NCBI GenBank assembly: GCA_961205875.1
Contig: OY540813.1
Location: forward strand, 23,159,001-23,223,000
Direction of reading: 5' to 3'
Source: Sialis fuliginosa
Taxonomy: Eukaryota > Arthropoda > Insecta > Megaloptera > Sialidae
Length of the DNA: 64,000 nucleotides
The notes beneath the pieces were generated by a model, which was not told where the DNA came from, made no database searches, and saw only the letters and a list, made by a program, of their open reading frames with translations. The first letter of the stretch is position 1; each line of letters begins with the position of its first letter. Positions 1-11,230 of the stretch are shown piece by piece. A program made the position numbers and the translations under genes.

Positions 1-490
1 CTCCCATTTCCGGATACGATTGAAATTCATTTGTGTACGTATTTGGTAACATTGGAATTCGAATTTCCTCGGAACCTTTCGATATAAGTTTAGAGCCTTC
101 GCAAGATTGTTTTGAACTGTTTGCTGAATGTAAGTGTCTATCTTGATTAGGGTTTATTGGAATTTCAGCACTAGGTAATGATATCTGATAGATTTGTTCT
201 TTATGAGTTCTTTTTTTCACCTTTTTCTTATCTGTACTTTCGAGTTTGTTTGGTGTATATGAATAATTTTTAAAATAACTCTCGTGAGGTAAACTGTGCT
301 CAAAGGGTAATACAGGTACACGAATTTCAAACGATTTCTTATCATCTTGGATGTTGGCAGACTTGTTTTTTGATGTTTTATTACAACACTTTTCTTGAGG
401 CACTTCATTTGGTTTTGTATTTGTATTATCTAAACAACTCCTGGTTGTATCCCACGGACGAAATATTTTTGATAACGTATCACTCGACAT
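1..490 (-). CDS. N-terminal part of an FRPW-motif protein, possibly Huckebein-like transcription repressor (partial, runs off left edge)
   Basis: Read on the minus strand, an ATG at 490-488 opens a frame with no stop for 163 codons to the window edge. Such an open frame is very unlikely by chance at this A+T content. The protein starts MSSDTLSKIFRPWD. FRPW (residues 10-13) is a variant of the WRPW Groucho-binding motif and is the motif through which Drosophila Huckebein recruits Groucho. A basic run KKKVKKR (88-94) could be a nuclear localisation signal. A short motif recurs: FEIRVPVLP (54-62), EIPINP (109-114) and EEIRIPMLP (141-149). The rest is polar, low in hydrophobic segments and looks disordered, as expected upstream of a DNA-binding domain. 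No zinc finger lies inside the window. The assignment to Huckebein rests only on FRPW and its N-terminal position; another Groucho-dependent regulator is possible. That this is coding sequence is fairly sure, the family is not. Confidence 0.72.
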   Translation of the reverse strand, partial: MSSDTLSKIFRPWDTTRSCLDNTNTKPNEVPQEKCCNKTSKNKSANIQDDKKSFEIRVPVLPFEHSLPHESYFKNYSYTPNKLESTDKKKVKKRTHKEQIYQISLPSAEIPINPNQDRHLHSANSSKQSCEGSKLISKGSEEIRIPMLPNTYTNEFQSYPEMG

Positions 491-800
491 ATTTATAATA
501 ATGCACACATTTATCACTAACCCGAAATCCTAGATTCCCGAATATTAAACAGGATAATCCGCAATAAATAACAGCACAGGTATTTCAAGTGGATATTTAA
601 GATAACAACTAAAGTCAACTATGAAAATTGTATACATTTATACACATATGACACCCTTGGCAAAGTGGGCCGGACAAGGCATATAGAGGGGGTACATAGT
701 CGTCAACCCCCTGGCCATTGTAATATTGCTTTTTCTGCACGGGGTTGGAATCCCTTTGAAATTGTACCACTTATGCGCACGGTATGTGGAATTTGAGCTT
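491..800 (-). promoter_or_regulatory. Putative 5' UTR and promoter of the FRPW gene
   Basis: On the minus strand a TATA-like TATAAATG lies at 642-635, about 145 bases upstream of the ATG. That would place a start site near 610 and give a 5' UTR of about 120 bases. Further upstream, 655-800 is richer in G+C than its surroundings. It contains a 7-bp inverted repeat, AGGGGGT (676-682) against ACCCCCT, with a 12-base spacer, plus two GGCC motifs. This could hold binding sites for zinc-finger factors. The TATA match is weak and no Inr or DPE is clear. Confidence 0.3.
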
Positions 801-2135
801 TATGTGCATTAGAACGAACCTCTCGTTATAAACACTATTGTTTTGTGAACAGATAGATCGACTACTTTCACCTTTGTTATTCACTTTATACCCGAATATT
901 TTGTTTATATATTTAAATCAATTATTATTTTTGATATTACATTTTCTGTTACAGTATAATATTTCGGATTAATATACGAACTAAAATCTATTGACGCAAA
1001 AAGATATCTGAGGGAGTTATAAAGAATAACTACTCGGTGTTCCTATCGTAGTTGTAATTTTACAAATAATAAGAGTATCTGTGTCCGAACACAATTCGAT
1101 GTTATAGTTTATACATAAGGGTGTAGTAAATCAATTGCTGATTAAAATTTACAACAAACAATGTACCAGAAAAGTTAGAATCCCAGGTATTAAATAAAAA
1201 ATAATTACAAAAAGCAATATCTTCTATCAAAACATTATTACAATATTGAAGAACATTTAAGCCCTCGAGGTTCATAAATATTTTTATTATTATATTTATT
1301 TTTATTATTTAAATGTATATTATTATATATTATAAAAACAAACTTGTTTATATATTATATATTATATATATTATTATATATATTATATATATCTATATAT
1401 AACCAACATACATATGTACTGCGTGTAAGTATAAGTAAATTGTATTTTCTTTTTTTGCATGACGTAATTCTATATATGTAAACGAGTTGATGTATCCAAT
1501 CGGATTTAATACAATTTATATTATTTGTATTATAGAACAATAATAATCAATAAAAATTTTATAATTCGATGATAGCTGAAAAAATGTGATTTCTCATGAG
1601 TGTGATTTGAGGTGTATTTGTTTTATTCGGATATCATTATTTACATTTATTTTATTGTATTTCTGAACCAAAAATGTTATTTACAATAATTAAACCAAAC
1701 AAAAGAACACACAAAACTAAATTGGAATAAATACTAATTTATTTTATTTTGAATTACAAATGTATTTTTTATACAATGTAAATTAAGTAGCTAATCATTT
1801 TACCTGAAACTTTGTATCATCTTTTTGCAAATAAAAAACATTAATTTCCAGGATTAGAAATATGGGTTGTCGAAATTTATCTATACATGTATAGGTATGT
1901 ATTTATTTATTTTCGGTAGAATCAGAAACCGGATTAAAGTGATAAAATTTTTCACTGAGCCAACACCTTCTAGACGTTTCAAAAGCATTTAGCTAGCTTA
2001 TCAGATAGACAGACATATTAACATACATTAAAAAATCTATCTATTTTCGGTAAAGTTAAAAGTGGGATTAAATTGACATAAAAAGCAAAAAATAGACGCA
2101 TATTTAAAAAGCGACAAATGGTCATAATTCCAAAT
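801..2135. other. A+T-rich intergenic DNA with a TA microsatellite
   Basis: No gene was recognised. A dense TATATTAT/TATA tract runs from about 1290 to 1405. Two similar direct segments (about 1911-1955 and 2040-2085, sharing TATTTTCGGTA and GGATTAAA) suggest an old tandem duplication or repeat relic. Confidence 0.5.
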
Positions 2136-2136
2136 A

Positions 2137-2656
2137 AGGTACTAGCACCAGTCTTGGATATGACCCCAGTAATGGCAATTCCTTAATTAAATGTACTGAA
2201 TTAGAAATGTTTCTTGATATTTATTTGATTACTACCATTTCTGAATATTTAACATTTAACTGTCTTACAGCGTGATTTGATGACAATTGACCAATAGGTG
2301 TCAAAATGGTGGACATTTAAACTAATTATTAGCAACTGCTTTACATTGTTTCAAATTTGACGCGATTCTTTCTTTTATATCTTTTGTGTCGTATATAGTA
2401 CTTATATTTTATAATCATTAACAAGTGGCCATCACTGCGTATTCATTACTGGTTTTACTTTACCATTACTGGAGAAAAAACATGAACAAAATAAAAGACT
2501 ATAATTTAAAAAACAAAATATATTTGCGGACTTTGGTAATTAAATTGATAAAATAAAGAGTTACTTGTTTTATTAGTAACATTACAAAAAGAAGCCCGCC
2601 AATCACAAAAGTAGTAAACCTTGCTCTTATAGCGGCCATTACTGGTGCCAGTACCT
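2137..2656. mobile_element. TA-flanked MITE, copy 1 (GGTACTGGCACCAGT ends)
   Basis: The left end AGGTACTAGCACCAGT matches in reverse the right end ACTGGTGCCAGTACCT, with TA on each side (2135-2136 and 2657-2658). This is the duplication left by Tc1/mariner-type transposases. The 520-bp element has no ORF. It aligns over its whole length, in opposite orientation, with 62048-62757. An isolated end-like relic lies at about 31552-31568. It is non-autonomous; the superfamily is inferred from the TA duplication only. Confidence 0.75.
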
Positions 2657-2660
2657 TATA

Positions 2661-4100
2661 ACGCTTTAAAAATGTATGTATTCAACAGATACGAGTACAT
2701 TTATCGGGCATGAGCTTTTTGTATATTTTAGAAATAGTTTATTTCTATGAATATCATTTTTTTATATGTTGTAGTTTATTACACCATTTAATATTGTTTT
2801 TTGATTAATGAACTGGGTTATAAATTACCCATTTGAATGTAAAGAGTAAAATTTGAATATTGCGACGTGTATTGATCAATTTTTATTGTTTATATTCCTA
2901 CAAATGCATAATTCAGCATATTTTGAACGAATGTCTTTTTTTAGTCTTCAATAACCTTAGGTTCAACAAGCTGTTTAAAGAGATCCACAGGTTTTAAAGA
3001 AAACTCTCGAGTTTAAGAAAAATTTTAGGTTCTGTTTATTAATCATCAGTTTGTGTATACTATTACTCGACATTTTTATACACAAAAACCGTTTCTATTG
3101 CATGTTAATTGAGACCTTTTATTCATTTAAATACTTTTTTTCAGTCAAAATTAAATTTGGTACCACTGTGCAATAAAGAAACAAATTTATAAATTTTTTT
3201 TTCAACGGTCGTTTTTATGTTTATTTGGCTAGTTTAAAGAATATACAGATATTTTTCTAAGAAGATTCATCAAAACTAAAGGTCACTTATTAGCCAAAAT
3301 CAATACTTTTTTGTGGCCCCCCATCTTCGATATCCAGGACTCAAATCAATACTTTTCTTTAAGCAAAACTGATCATATAACCTTGATTAAGTTTAGATTA
3401 ATGATAATCATAGTTGGAAATTACAGAATTCTTTTTATATTGATTACAGATTTTTTTAGCATTATTTATTATGATTCTGAATGGCTAAGTTACTAAAGTT
3501 TTGTTGTAAAAATATTTAAACATACTACTTATATATTTTAGTTTTTAATTTTTATTGCATATTATTCTACCAAACCAAATAAATTTAAATGAAATGTTTA
3601 ATTAATTAATGAAAATATCCAATTATAATTTATCTTTTGAAAAATATAATACATAGAATATATAATTCAAAAATCAATGCAAAATAATATTATCGATTAT
3701 AGAATTATAATTATAGAAAATATTGTTTATTTAATACATGAATAAATCAGTATCAAATATTGAAAAATACATTAAAACTGAATATTAAACAACAGTAGAA
3801 TTTTATTACTTCATTAGATTGTATTTTTCATTCCATGATGATTTAAATTTAGATAATATCATTTTATGTTTCCAGGTAAAAAAATACCTGTTATTTTTTT
3901 TAAATATTGATAAATATTTTTATTAATTAATAATTCAAATCCCGATTCACGAAAAAAATAAAAATTACAAATACTAGAATGTAGCGATAAACTTCGAAAA
4001 TGACAAATGTTATTATCAAACTGCAGTGTTGTCTTATGAATTTAACGGTCCCTAGATTACAAAGCATAACGGGCCCATTTTAGTGCCAGATTGGCAAGTC
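2661..4100. other. A+T-rich intergenic DNA, nothing recognised
   Basis: No gene, promoter or clear repeat boundary was found. Poly(A/T) runs and frequent AATAAA strings occur, as expected from base composition. Confidence 0.5.
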
Positions 4101-4109
4101 CAGCACTGA

Positions 4110-4275
4110 TTCCTTTCTCTGAAGGCTTGAAAATATAAATCTATACAAATTATAATTTTTTGAAAGAAATATCTATTTTGACCTTCTTTAAGTCCATTCT
4201 AACTATTTTTACCATGATATACATATGTGCATCTGTAGGTCTATCTGCTGTCTGTCTGTAGCTTAGATAAGGAAA
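4110..4275 (+). repeat. Dispersed repeat family Y, copy 1
   Basis: This segment carries the family signature: GAAATATCTATTTTGACCTT, then a Cys/Thr-codon-like TTTTTACCATGAT, then a CTGTCTGTCTGTAG run. Related copies lie near 7010, 10225, 10985, 18100 and 39610. This is a decayed interspersed repeat with no coding content. Confidence 0.55.
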
Positions 4276-4541
4276 GATTATTAGTTCGTATACGAAACTT
4301 ATGGCGGCCATCTTGTATCATATGTCATTTCCATGAAAATATATTAGATGCGTCAGTAGAAAATTTATAATATACAAGTATACTTTAAATTACAATTGAA
4401 TTTGTTCTGTAAGTGAGAAGATGGTTGCATACAGACGTTTCTCTGTTATCACTGAAATACTTTGAACGTAATATAAAACATTTATTTTGATGATACACCA
4501 ATGACTCGTGGAGTGATATGGTAACAACGCTGTTAATAAAG

Positions 4542-4557
4542 TTAGGTTAGGTTAGGT
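4542..4557 (+). repeat. Short interstitial (TTAGG)3 tract
   Basis: Three units in a row of the insect telomere pentamer TTAGG. Short interstitial runs are common in insect genomes and do not imply a chromosome end. Confidence 0.8.
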
Positions 4558-4902
4558 ACAATTTTTTTACGATTAATATACGTTCATCTTTTATCAGTTA
4601 GCCAGAAATATTCGTTTCATTAATATAATAGATACACCGTTTATTTTCAGTGTTACGTATACCTACTCAACCAATGACAGCTTTTTTTGAAAATACTTTT
4701 GTTCCGAAGTATTTAGCTATCTCAATTTAAATAAACCATTATTTATGTAAGAATTGTTGCGATATGAAAACTATGAATTAGGATTCAGTAAAAGCAATTA
4801 AAATTTTCTAATTTTATATTGATTCTGCATCAAAAATCACATAATAAATCATTTGTTAACATATTATTGCATAACCGAATTAGTAAGTGACACAAGAACA
4901 AT

Positions 4903-5109
4903 ATGAAAAACCAGTCGATCACGGGGACAAAAAGCAATCAGAAATTAGGTCAATTGTTGGGCCGGGTCCAGCGTTTCCCATGCACAGAGAAGTGCTGGTC
5001 TTCAATCTTACACGTGACAGTTATTGTGGCCGTCGCGGTTTGGGCGTTTTTACGTGAAACCTACAGCTCTATACATCATTTATTGACGTACCGTTTCTTC
5101 GCATTATAA
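4903..5109 (+). CDS. Candidate small single-pass membrane protein A (68 aa), unknown family
   Basis: An ATG at 4903 follows an in-frame TGA at 4888, so the ORF is complete as an unspliced frame. The N-terminal 32 residues are polar and basic (several Lys/Gln, two Cys at 27 and 31). They are followed by one strongly hydrophobic, Val/Ala-rich segment at about 34-50 and a short tail. This is the layout of a small single-pass or tail-anchored protein. The hydrophobic segment aligns without gaps to that of the ORF at 25388-25606 (8 of 17 positions identical, ending in VAVW). No TATA box is clear upstream. An AATAAA lies at about 5292. A chance ORF remains possible; I recognise no family. Confidence 0.3.
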   Translation: MKNQSITGTKSNQKLGQLLGRVQRFPCTEKCWSSILHVTVIVAVAVWAFLRETYSSIHHLLTYRFFAL

Positions 5110-6060
5110 TGCACGTTTATTTGATTTTGTCGAGAGTATAAAAAATTTCTATTGTTAATTTTACATGAATTTGCGCAATTTTTCGTGGGTTTGGTGAGGC
5201 GGATTGTGTGTGGAGTAAGTGGGTGAATCAATTCATAAATAATGACTTTTTTATCGTTTTGCGGTTTTTCCTTTTTTTATAAAAATATTTTTAATAAATA
5301 TAAGATGATTTATCGTCAAAAAAATCAACATTAACCAGAGTTGTGCAAGTACAGTATAGTAGTATAGTAGTTAATATCAAATAATAATGCAGGTCTTTGA
5401 AAGGAATTGATATTTTCTAATAACAATAAGAATGATTTGATTTAAAAATAATTGCAGAAAATTTCTAATGTAAAATTAAAATCATCTTGAATAAATGAAG
5501 ACCCTTTTGAATTAAATCCTGAAACGTCACTGTACAATCTATATAAATAGTACCTTCTTTTGTACAAAAACTCCTATTTTTATATTTGAATTAAATGTGA
5601 TATTTTTGATAGATTACATCTCCCCTTACTGACTTATGTTGATTGTAAATGATATATCACATAACAAGAACCTTGAAGAAAATAATAAAGACGATAAAAA
5701 GCATCTTCAATCTTGTAGACAACCTTAATTGAAATTTAATTAATTAATTATTATTTCCAATATTGAATTTATTTCAAGTATCCAATTCCACACAAAGAAT
5801 GTTTCATTTGTTCAATAACTGAATTAGCTTTCTTTGAAGTAATATAGTAGGTATATTTTAATTTATATATATACCTACATATACTTATATGTATGAAGGT
5901 ACATTCTTCGGTGTTTTGTTAACATTATTTTTATGTTTTTAAGTTGAATGTCTGTATTTTTATGCAATGATGCCATATTTTTTAAACTTTATAGTTAATG
6001 ATTTTACTATTATTTTGCATATTACATTATTTACTTTACATGCATCATTCGTTTCGTATT
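5110..6060. other. A+T-rich intergenic DNA
   Basis: Apart from the possible poly(A) signal at about 5292 for the preceding ORF, nothing gene-like was seen. Dinucleotide-rich TA/TG tracts occur at 5860-5895. Confidence 0.45.
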
Positions 6061-6065
6061 TATTA

Positions 6066-6270
6066 ACCGACTTCAAAAAGGGGAAAAAATAAAATAAAAC
6101 CGACTTCAAAAAACCCTAAAAACTCTGAAAAGTATATAATAATTAAATTTAATATATTTTTGTAGGTGTCAAAGCGAATAAAAAATTTAAAAAAAGAAAA
6201 CCGGCTAAAAAATGTTAAATTTACCTAATTATTATGTACCTACTTTTCAGTTTTTTGTCGGTTTTATTTT
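6066..6270. repeat. ACCGACTTCAAAAA-type insect repeat relic
   Basis: ACCGACTTCAAAAA occurs twice (about 6067 and 6100). A reverse-oriented TTTTTTGTCGGTTTT lies at about 6253-6268, so the relic has inverted ends. The motif is a familiar component of insect, especially lepidopteran, interspersed repeats. Confidence 0.55.
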
Positions 6271-6302
6271 AAAATTTTTTTTATTAATTATTTGTGTATC
6301 TA

Positions 6303-6404
6303 GGGTGTAAAGTAGCTGTTTTTCGCACGAGTGGGAATGTTTGTTAGTCTCGGCTGGCGCTTCGACTAACAATCATACGAATGCGAAAAACGCATTTTAC
6401 ACCC
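6303..6404. mobile_element. 102-bp hairpin element (foldback MITE or miRNA-like hairpin)
   Basis: The left arm begins GGGTGTAAAGTAGCTG. The right arm, reverse-complemented, begins GGGTGTAAAATGCG. Both continue through GTTTTTCGCA and end in TTGTTAGTC around a 13-base G+C-rich loop. The arms pair for about 40 bp with small mismatches. Full terminal symmetry favours a tiny MITE; the size and shape also resemble a pre-miRNA. Confidence 0.6.
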
Positions 6405-7009
6405 AATATTTTTTCTACAACCCTATTTATTATATAATATTAACAGTAATTAGTATAATAATTAATTTATATACTTTTACTTTGCTAAATTAATATTAAA
6501 ATTCAACTCAAGTAAGATTTGGACAAAAATTTTGATAGTTCTATTTTCATTAAATTGTGTTTCTTAATTTGTTATTCTATAATATAAGATAATGGTGATA
6601 TTGAAAAAGAACATAAGTGTGCATCACCAGATATATCAAAAGCTGCAAATTCTATAATTTTAAATTTACTATCTGCAAAATCTAAATTGATATATGAAAA
6701 TTACACATAATACCATGAATTGTGCCAAGAAAAAAACCTTAAGATGTTGTTTACAATTTATTTAATTTTATTAATAATTTTTTTCATTACAATAATTAAT
6801 ATAGTGCTTAAATTTTTGTAATTTGTTTAATACTATAATACAATAGTATTTATAAAATTCTTTAATCTTAAAAAAATGCAAAAATGTATGTGTTACGTAA
6901 AAGTGACTTTGTAACACGGCGAGCGCAAAATTACTACTTTATACACTGAAATATCAATGAAAAAGCCTACTTTTTTAAACAGTTGTAGAAAAAATATTTT
7001 TAAGCCGAT

Positions 7010-7160
7010 AGTTTTCAAATTCGAGTTTTTGATGAAAATATTAATTTTATTAATTAATTCTGAATATTTTTGCTTTGATGTGTGTGTGTGTGTGCGTCTG
7101 TCTGTCGATCTTCTGATAAGTTATGAATACATTTTCGTCTGCAAAAGAACGTCGATAAGC
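7010..7160 (+). repeat. Dispersed repeat family Y, copy 2, with (TG)n
   Basis: AAATTCGAGTTTTTGATGAAAA is followed by TTTTTGCTTTGATG, a (TG)n run at 7079-7098 and CTGTCTGTCGATC, matching family Y in order and spacing. Confidence 0.5.
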
Positions 7161-7605
7161 AGAGTAAATAAAAAACACTTTCAAATACGTATGTCATAGA
7201 AAACTTTATGAAAAACTGGCCTTAGGACTCGTAACTAAAAAACGGATAGTGATATAAAAACTTTTAAAGTGCCATTCACTACTACATACAAGGTACCCCA
7301 AGAAACCGCAAACAATGGGTTTCTACTAATTTAAGTACTTTGGCAAACAAGTCTATGAATATTAAAATTTTTTTTTAGTATTTTTTGGAATAATTAATTT
7401 TTTTAGATAGTAATAATCGATCCTTCCTTACAAATAATTCATCTCATTTAACCAAATCTCTTATACATAGATGCTGAGATCCATATGTTGGAAAAATTAT
7501 CTGGAACATCCGGTAAAATAAAAGTTTATTAATGTAATTATTTGTTTACAAACATTACTCCCCCTCTGGAAAAATTTCTGTGGACGCCCCTGTATACATA
7601 TGTGT

Positions 7606-7614
7606 TGACCTTGA
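7606..7614 (-). promoter_or_regulatory. FTZ-F1/ERR-type nuclear receptor site
   Basis: The plus strand reads TGACCTTGA, that is TCAAGGTCA on the minus strand, the monomer site of FTZ-F1-class receptors. A further TGACC half lies at 7619. It sits about 37 bases upstream of a strong TATA box, a spacing seen in moult-regulated cuticle gene promoters. Function is inferred. Confidence 0.4.
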
Positions 7615-7650
7615 CCGCTGACCGTTAAATAGCCCAGCGTACAGCGTTTA

Positions 7651-7826
7651 TATAAAAGGTTCACGCGGAGAAGTTTGTCCATGTATTCTTTATAGACTAA
7701 TACGCTCCAGCTCAGATCAGCAACACTCAAGTGCGGTCTCTACTACTTGGAATTTATCAACTAAACATGAATGTGTATGTGCTTTCTCCAGCCATTTGTC
7801 TCGGATAACATTTTCATCGTGACGGT
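7651..7826 (+). promoter_or_regulatory. Strong TATA promoter and putative first exon
   Basis: TTTATATAAAAGG (TATA core 7651-7657) is a near-consensus metazoan TATA box in a G+C-richer block (7600-7720). A start near 7681 would give a leader containing ATG at 7767 in good context (AACATGA), opening only 13 codons (stop 7806-7808). A donor-like G|GTAATT lies at 7824/7825, and an alternative GT|GTATGTGC follows the ATG within 8 bases. A very short first coding exon followed by an intron is typical of insect cuticular-protein genes, but no second exon was identified. Nearby upstream sequence (7555-7595) looks like a transposon relic. Confidence 0.35.
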
Positions 7827-7829
7827 AAT

Positions 7830-9560
7830 TAAACAAAGATACTGGTTATTTTTCACGTATTTGTTATAATTTTTAAACGGTAGGTATATTTTTTGACATG
7901 AGTTAACTCCCCTCCATCCAGTTTTATTTTACATATACCTATTTGATGTATTCTATACCATCTGAATATTTATGAAATTAAAGATTTAAATAAATTAAAA
8001 ATAATTAGAGATTTTGGATTTAAAATTTTTTTTTACTCGAAAACCTTCAATTTTAGAGAAAAAGTGCAGAAACAAAAAATATTTATTTTGATCTAATAAA
8101 ACTTGTAAAAATTATTTTAGATTTTTTAACGTATGCTACTCAATTTATTTAAGTAAAATAAAAAAATAAAATTTTAATTAAAAAAAAGTTTTATTAGTTT
8201 AAAATTTAATTATTAGGTTAACTATTTTGAAAAAGTTGTGAAAATATTTTATTAGTTCCTTTTTTTCCACAGACTAAGGTACCGTAGAAAATATAGTTTC
8301 CATTTAAAAAAAAATGACCTTGCATTAGCACTGGAAACGTCCACCAAAACAAATAAAAAACCAATAACGCCATTTTGTCCTTCTTTCAAAACCAATCAAC
8401 ATTTATTTGAAATATTTTTAAAAGTTTTTTAGTTTTAGAAATATTCAGGTAATAAGTTTTCAAATGAACACACGTAAAGTATTAGCACAGTAACGTAGCT
8501 TTAAATTAGAGCCCTTATAAAGGAAGGGAGTTAGAAATGGCCTCCATTCTCCATAACACAATTTTAAAATGTATTTCCCAAATTAGAAATCTGTATTAAA
8601 ACAATAATAATCACTTTTAGTCAGTTGGCAGTTTTCAAACTATTAATTAATTTTGCTTTATATAATTTAAAGAATAAAACAGTATCATTGCACAGTACAT
8701 TGTCGTACAAACACATACATTTTTATATTATGTTGTAGTGTAGTAAAGTACCTACGTTTATATACAGCTATATAATTTAAATATTTTATAAAGTTTTTAT
8801 CGATTCCAAATCTTTTTCAATTCTTTTTGTTCGAGTTTCATTGTATCGATACTTTTACCGTATTTCTTATTTTAGTTCCAATTTATAAAACGAAATCGAA
8901 TACCTTAAATTTTTATTATTTTGATATGTTTTATATAAAGCGAAAACAAAAACGTTTCAGATTTTTATGGTTATACGAAAATACTTCTATCACTGTTGTG
9001 ATATTACGCCAATATTATTTGAGACATAATGTTAAAAGGATCTTGATCCCATCTTAAAATAGACTAGATACCTTTTGATATAGTACATATATATGATGTT
9101 CAAAAACTAATTTGATATAATATTGTGCTTAAATTTCCAATAAATAAATAAAAACACATGTTTCAAGTCATTGCATAGTGCTTCTTTGTGTTAATGCACC
9201 AATTATCGAATAATTTTAATAAATACCAATGAAAATTATTGGTTGTTCAACATTTTCAGTCCAAATCGATTTTTTTGCTATAGGTACAGTCGTTAAACTG
9301 ACACAATATGGACGTGATCGAAACAATTGATGTTTTAATTTTAGGAAACAAAAATAAAAAAACATCTGCCAAGTAAATGCACAGTGCTTCCACGTGCTAA
9401 ATTCACCAAATATAATTAATTATTGAACAATTTAAATAAAAGCCTATTATCAGATAATTGCTTAGAATTGGTTAACTATTTAATTTTTATACAATTTTAC
9501 TAAAAAATAATAGTTCGAAATTTTTCTTAAGACGCACCTGATTTTTTTTTCGTATATTTT
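7830..9560. other. A+T-rich intergenic DNA
   Basis: No ORF or repeat boundary can be supported. A weak TTATAAAGG TATA-like string occurs at about 8514. Confidence 0.45.
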
Positions 9561-9564
9561 GTAA

Positions 9565-9632
9565 TAGTTTCAGAGAAACGTGACAGACAGACGGACGGAA
9601 GTGTTCTGTTTGGCACGGAACGCTAAAAAGAA
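9565..9632 (+). repeat. GACAGACAGACGGACG...CTAAAAAG repeat tail, copy 1
   Basis: TTCAGAGAAACGTGACAGACAGACGGACGG-type sequence is followed by GGCACGGAACGCTAAAAAG. The same pair of motifs occurs at about 46045-46115. Such tails are very frequent in lepidopteran and some other insect genomes. Confidence 0.6.
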
Positions 9633-10224
9633 TTCCCGGTCTTTACTTTTGACTAATCCTATATGTTATTTCTTCTATTTTTAAGAGTTTATTTTTTATT
9701 TTTAGCGACTCATACAATTTGTTCGTTGAGAGTGTTGTTGTAAAGCAGAATAAATAATTGAGTCTTTTTAAAGACATAAAAAGTCTCCACAGCAACATTT
9801 TGTTTAATATGGAATTAAAACATTTATATCTACCTGGAGTAGAAGTAATGAAATGTAGAGTTTAACCTTTAAAATAATTGTCTTTTTTCCCTTGATGAAT
9901 GTCTGTTTTACATCAAACTGGCGAAACAGAAACAGTGGTTTAGAACAAATCGTATTAAAAGTTGTGTAGACCTTAAAAATAAATACTTTTTAAACACTAT
10001 TATCGAACGTTGCATACGCTTGTCGGTTGATTTTTCTATCCGCATTTTAAAAATTTTCACTGGTTTTACATTTTATATAATAAAATTATTTATACTGTCA
10101 TTTGTCTATGAAACTATTAAATCGAAATTATACATGATGCTCCATAATAATGGTATGTATATTTTTTACATTTACATTCTAGATACGACCAAATGTATTT
10201 CATACATAGATAATATAAGTATTG

Positions 10225-10445
10225 TTTTAGCCGTTTTTTATCAGATTCAAAATTTTGATAGAAATATCCATTTTGACATTCCTTGTATTGTATCCATTTT
10301 GTATGTCGATCTGTAGACGTTCGACTTAAAAACGACAAATCATAAAAGAGTGAAATTTTAGTAGGTGTATTAAAGATTCATTATTGTTTGGAAAGAAAAC
10401 TTCCTATTTTTGAAAACGATCTTACAACCAAAAAGGGATGCTATC
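10225..10445 (+). repeat. Dispersed repeat family Y, copy 3
   Basis: TTTTGATAGAAATATCCATT, GTATGTCGATCTGTAGACG, AACGACAAATC and GAAAACTTCCTATTTTTGAAA occur in the same order as in the copy at 18100. Confidence 0.65.
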
Positions 10446-10984
10446 TCAGTAAGTTTTTAAATAAAAAAAATGTATTAAAAAATATTTATATAAGCAACAA
10501 AATATATATTGTAGAGAAAAAAATATAAATATTTTCATGTACTTAACTGTGCTAATAATACAACATTAAGTAACACTCTTTCAGGAGATACAAAACCTTT
10601 TTTCAGTTGAGATTATAGATTACTTTAGAACGCAACACAAAAGCGACTAACAGCATTATCGAATGGGTAAACTGTACATCCGTCTTGTGTAGTACAAGAA
10701 AAACCTACGTTTGATCTAGAGCTAGCAGTTTTTCTCGTGACTGGTCAATTCATCTTGAAGAAAAATGGTTTTACGACATAATCTGTTAACAGTTTTATCT
10801 CACCGCTGTTAACTCGCACTATGAAACAAAACTATCATACTTTTATGTATTTACACTGATACAGCATGTATAAATATTAATATTCAACTTTATATTAGAC
10901 ATCAAGTTTCTTGGCTGTATCTACTGTAAGGTATTACTTTCTTATACGACCATATTAAATACTACTATAAGAATATATAGTAAA

Positions 10985-11230
10985 GTTGTGTTTGTCGGAT
11001 TCGAGATTTTGATGGAAATATGCATTTTCACCTTCCCTGAATCATTTGGGATTATTTTTTCCATGATGTCTGTATGTCTGTCTATCTGTGGACGCTCTTA
11101 TTCAAACAAGGTTAATTAAAATGTGAAATTTTATAATTAGTATCAACAAATTATGTCTGAAAAGAAAGAAGAAAACTTGATATCACTATAAAAGTTGAAA
11201 AGAATATTATTATCTATAATTTATGTTCTA
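10985..11230 (+). repeat. Dispersed repeat family Y, copy 4
   Basis: TTCGAGATTTTGATGGAAAT, TTTTCACCTTCCCTGA, TTCCATGATGTCTGTATG and TCTATCTGTGGACGCT match the family. The copy ends near the TATTATTATCTATAATTTAT tail that is also seen at 18390. Confidence 0.65.

Noticed and set aside
217..408. 63-codon minus-strand frame
   Set aside because: Out-of-frame shadow of the longer FRPW reading frame, which covers the same bases.
4542..4557. Telomere or chromosome end
   Set aside because: Only three TTAGG units; ordinary interstitial tract.
7497..7730. 77-codon minus-strand frame
   Set aside because: Begins with TTG and lies across a transposon relic and the opposite-strand promoter.
8510..8530. 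CArG-box-like CCCTTATAAAGG
   Set aside because: Has seven rather than six A/T between CC and GG, and no gene follows.
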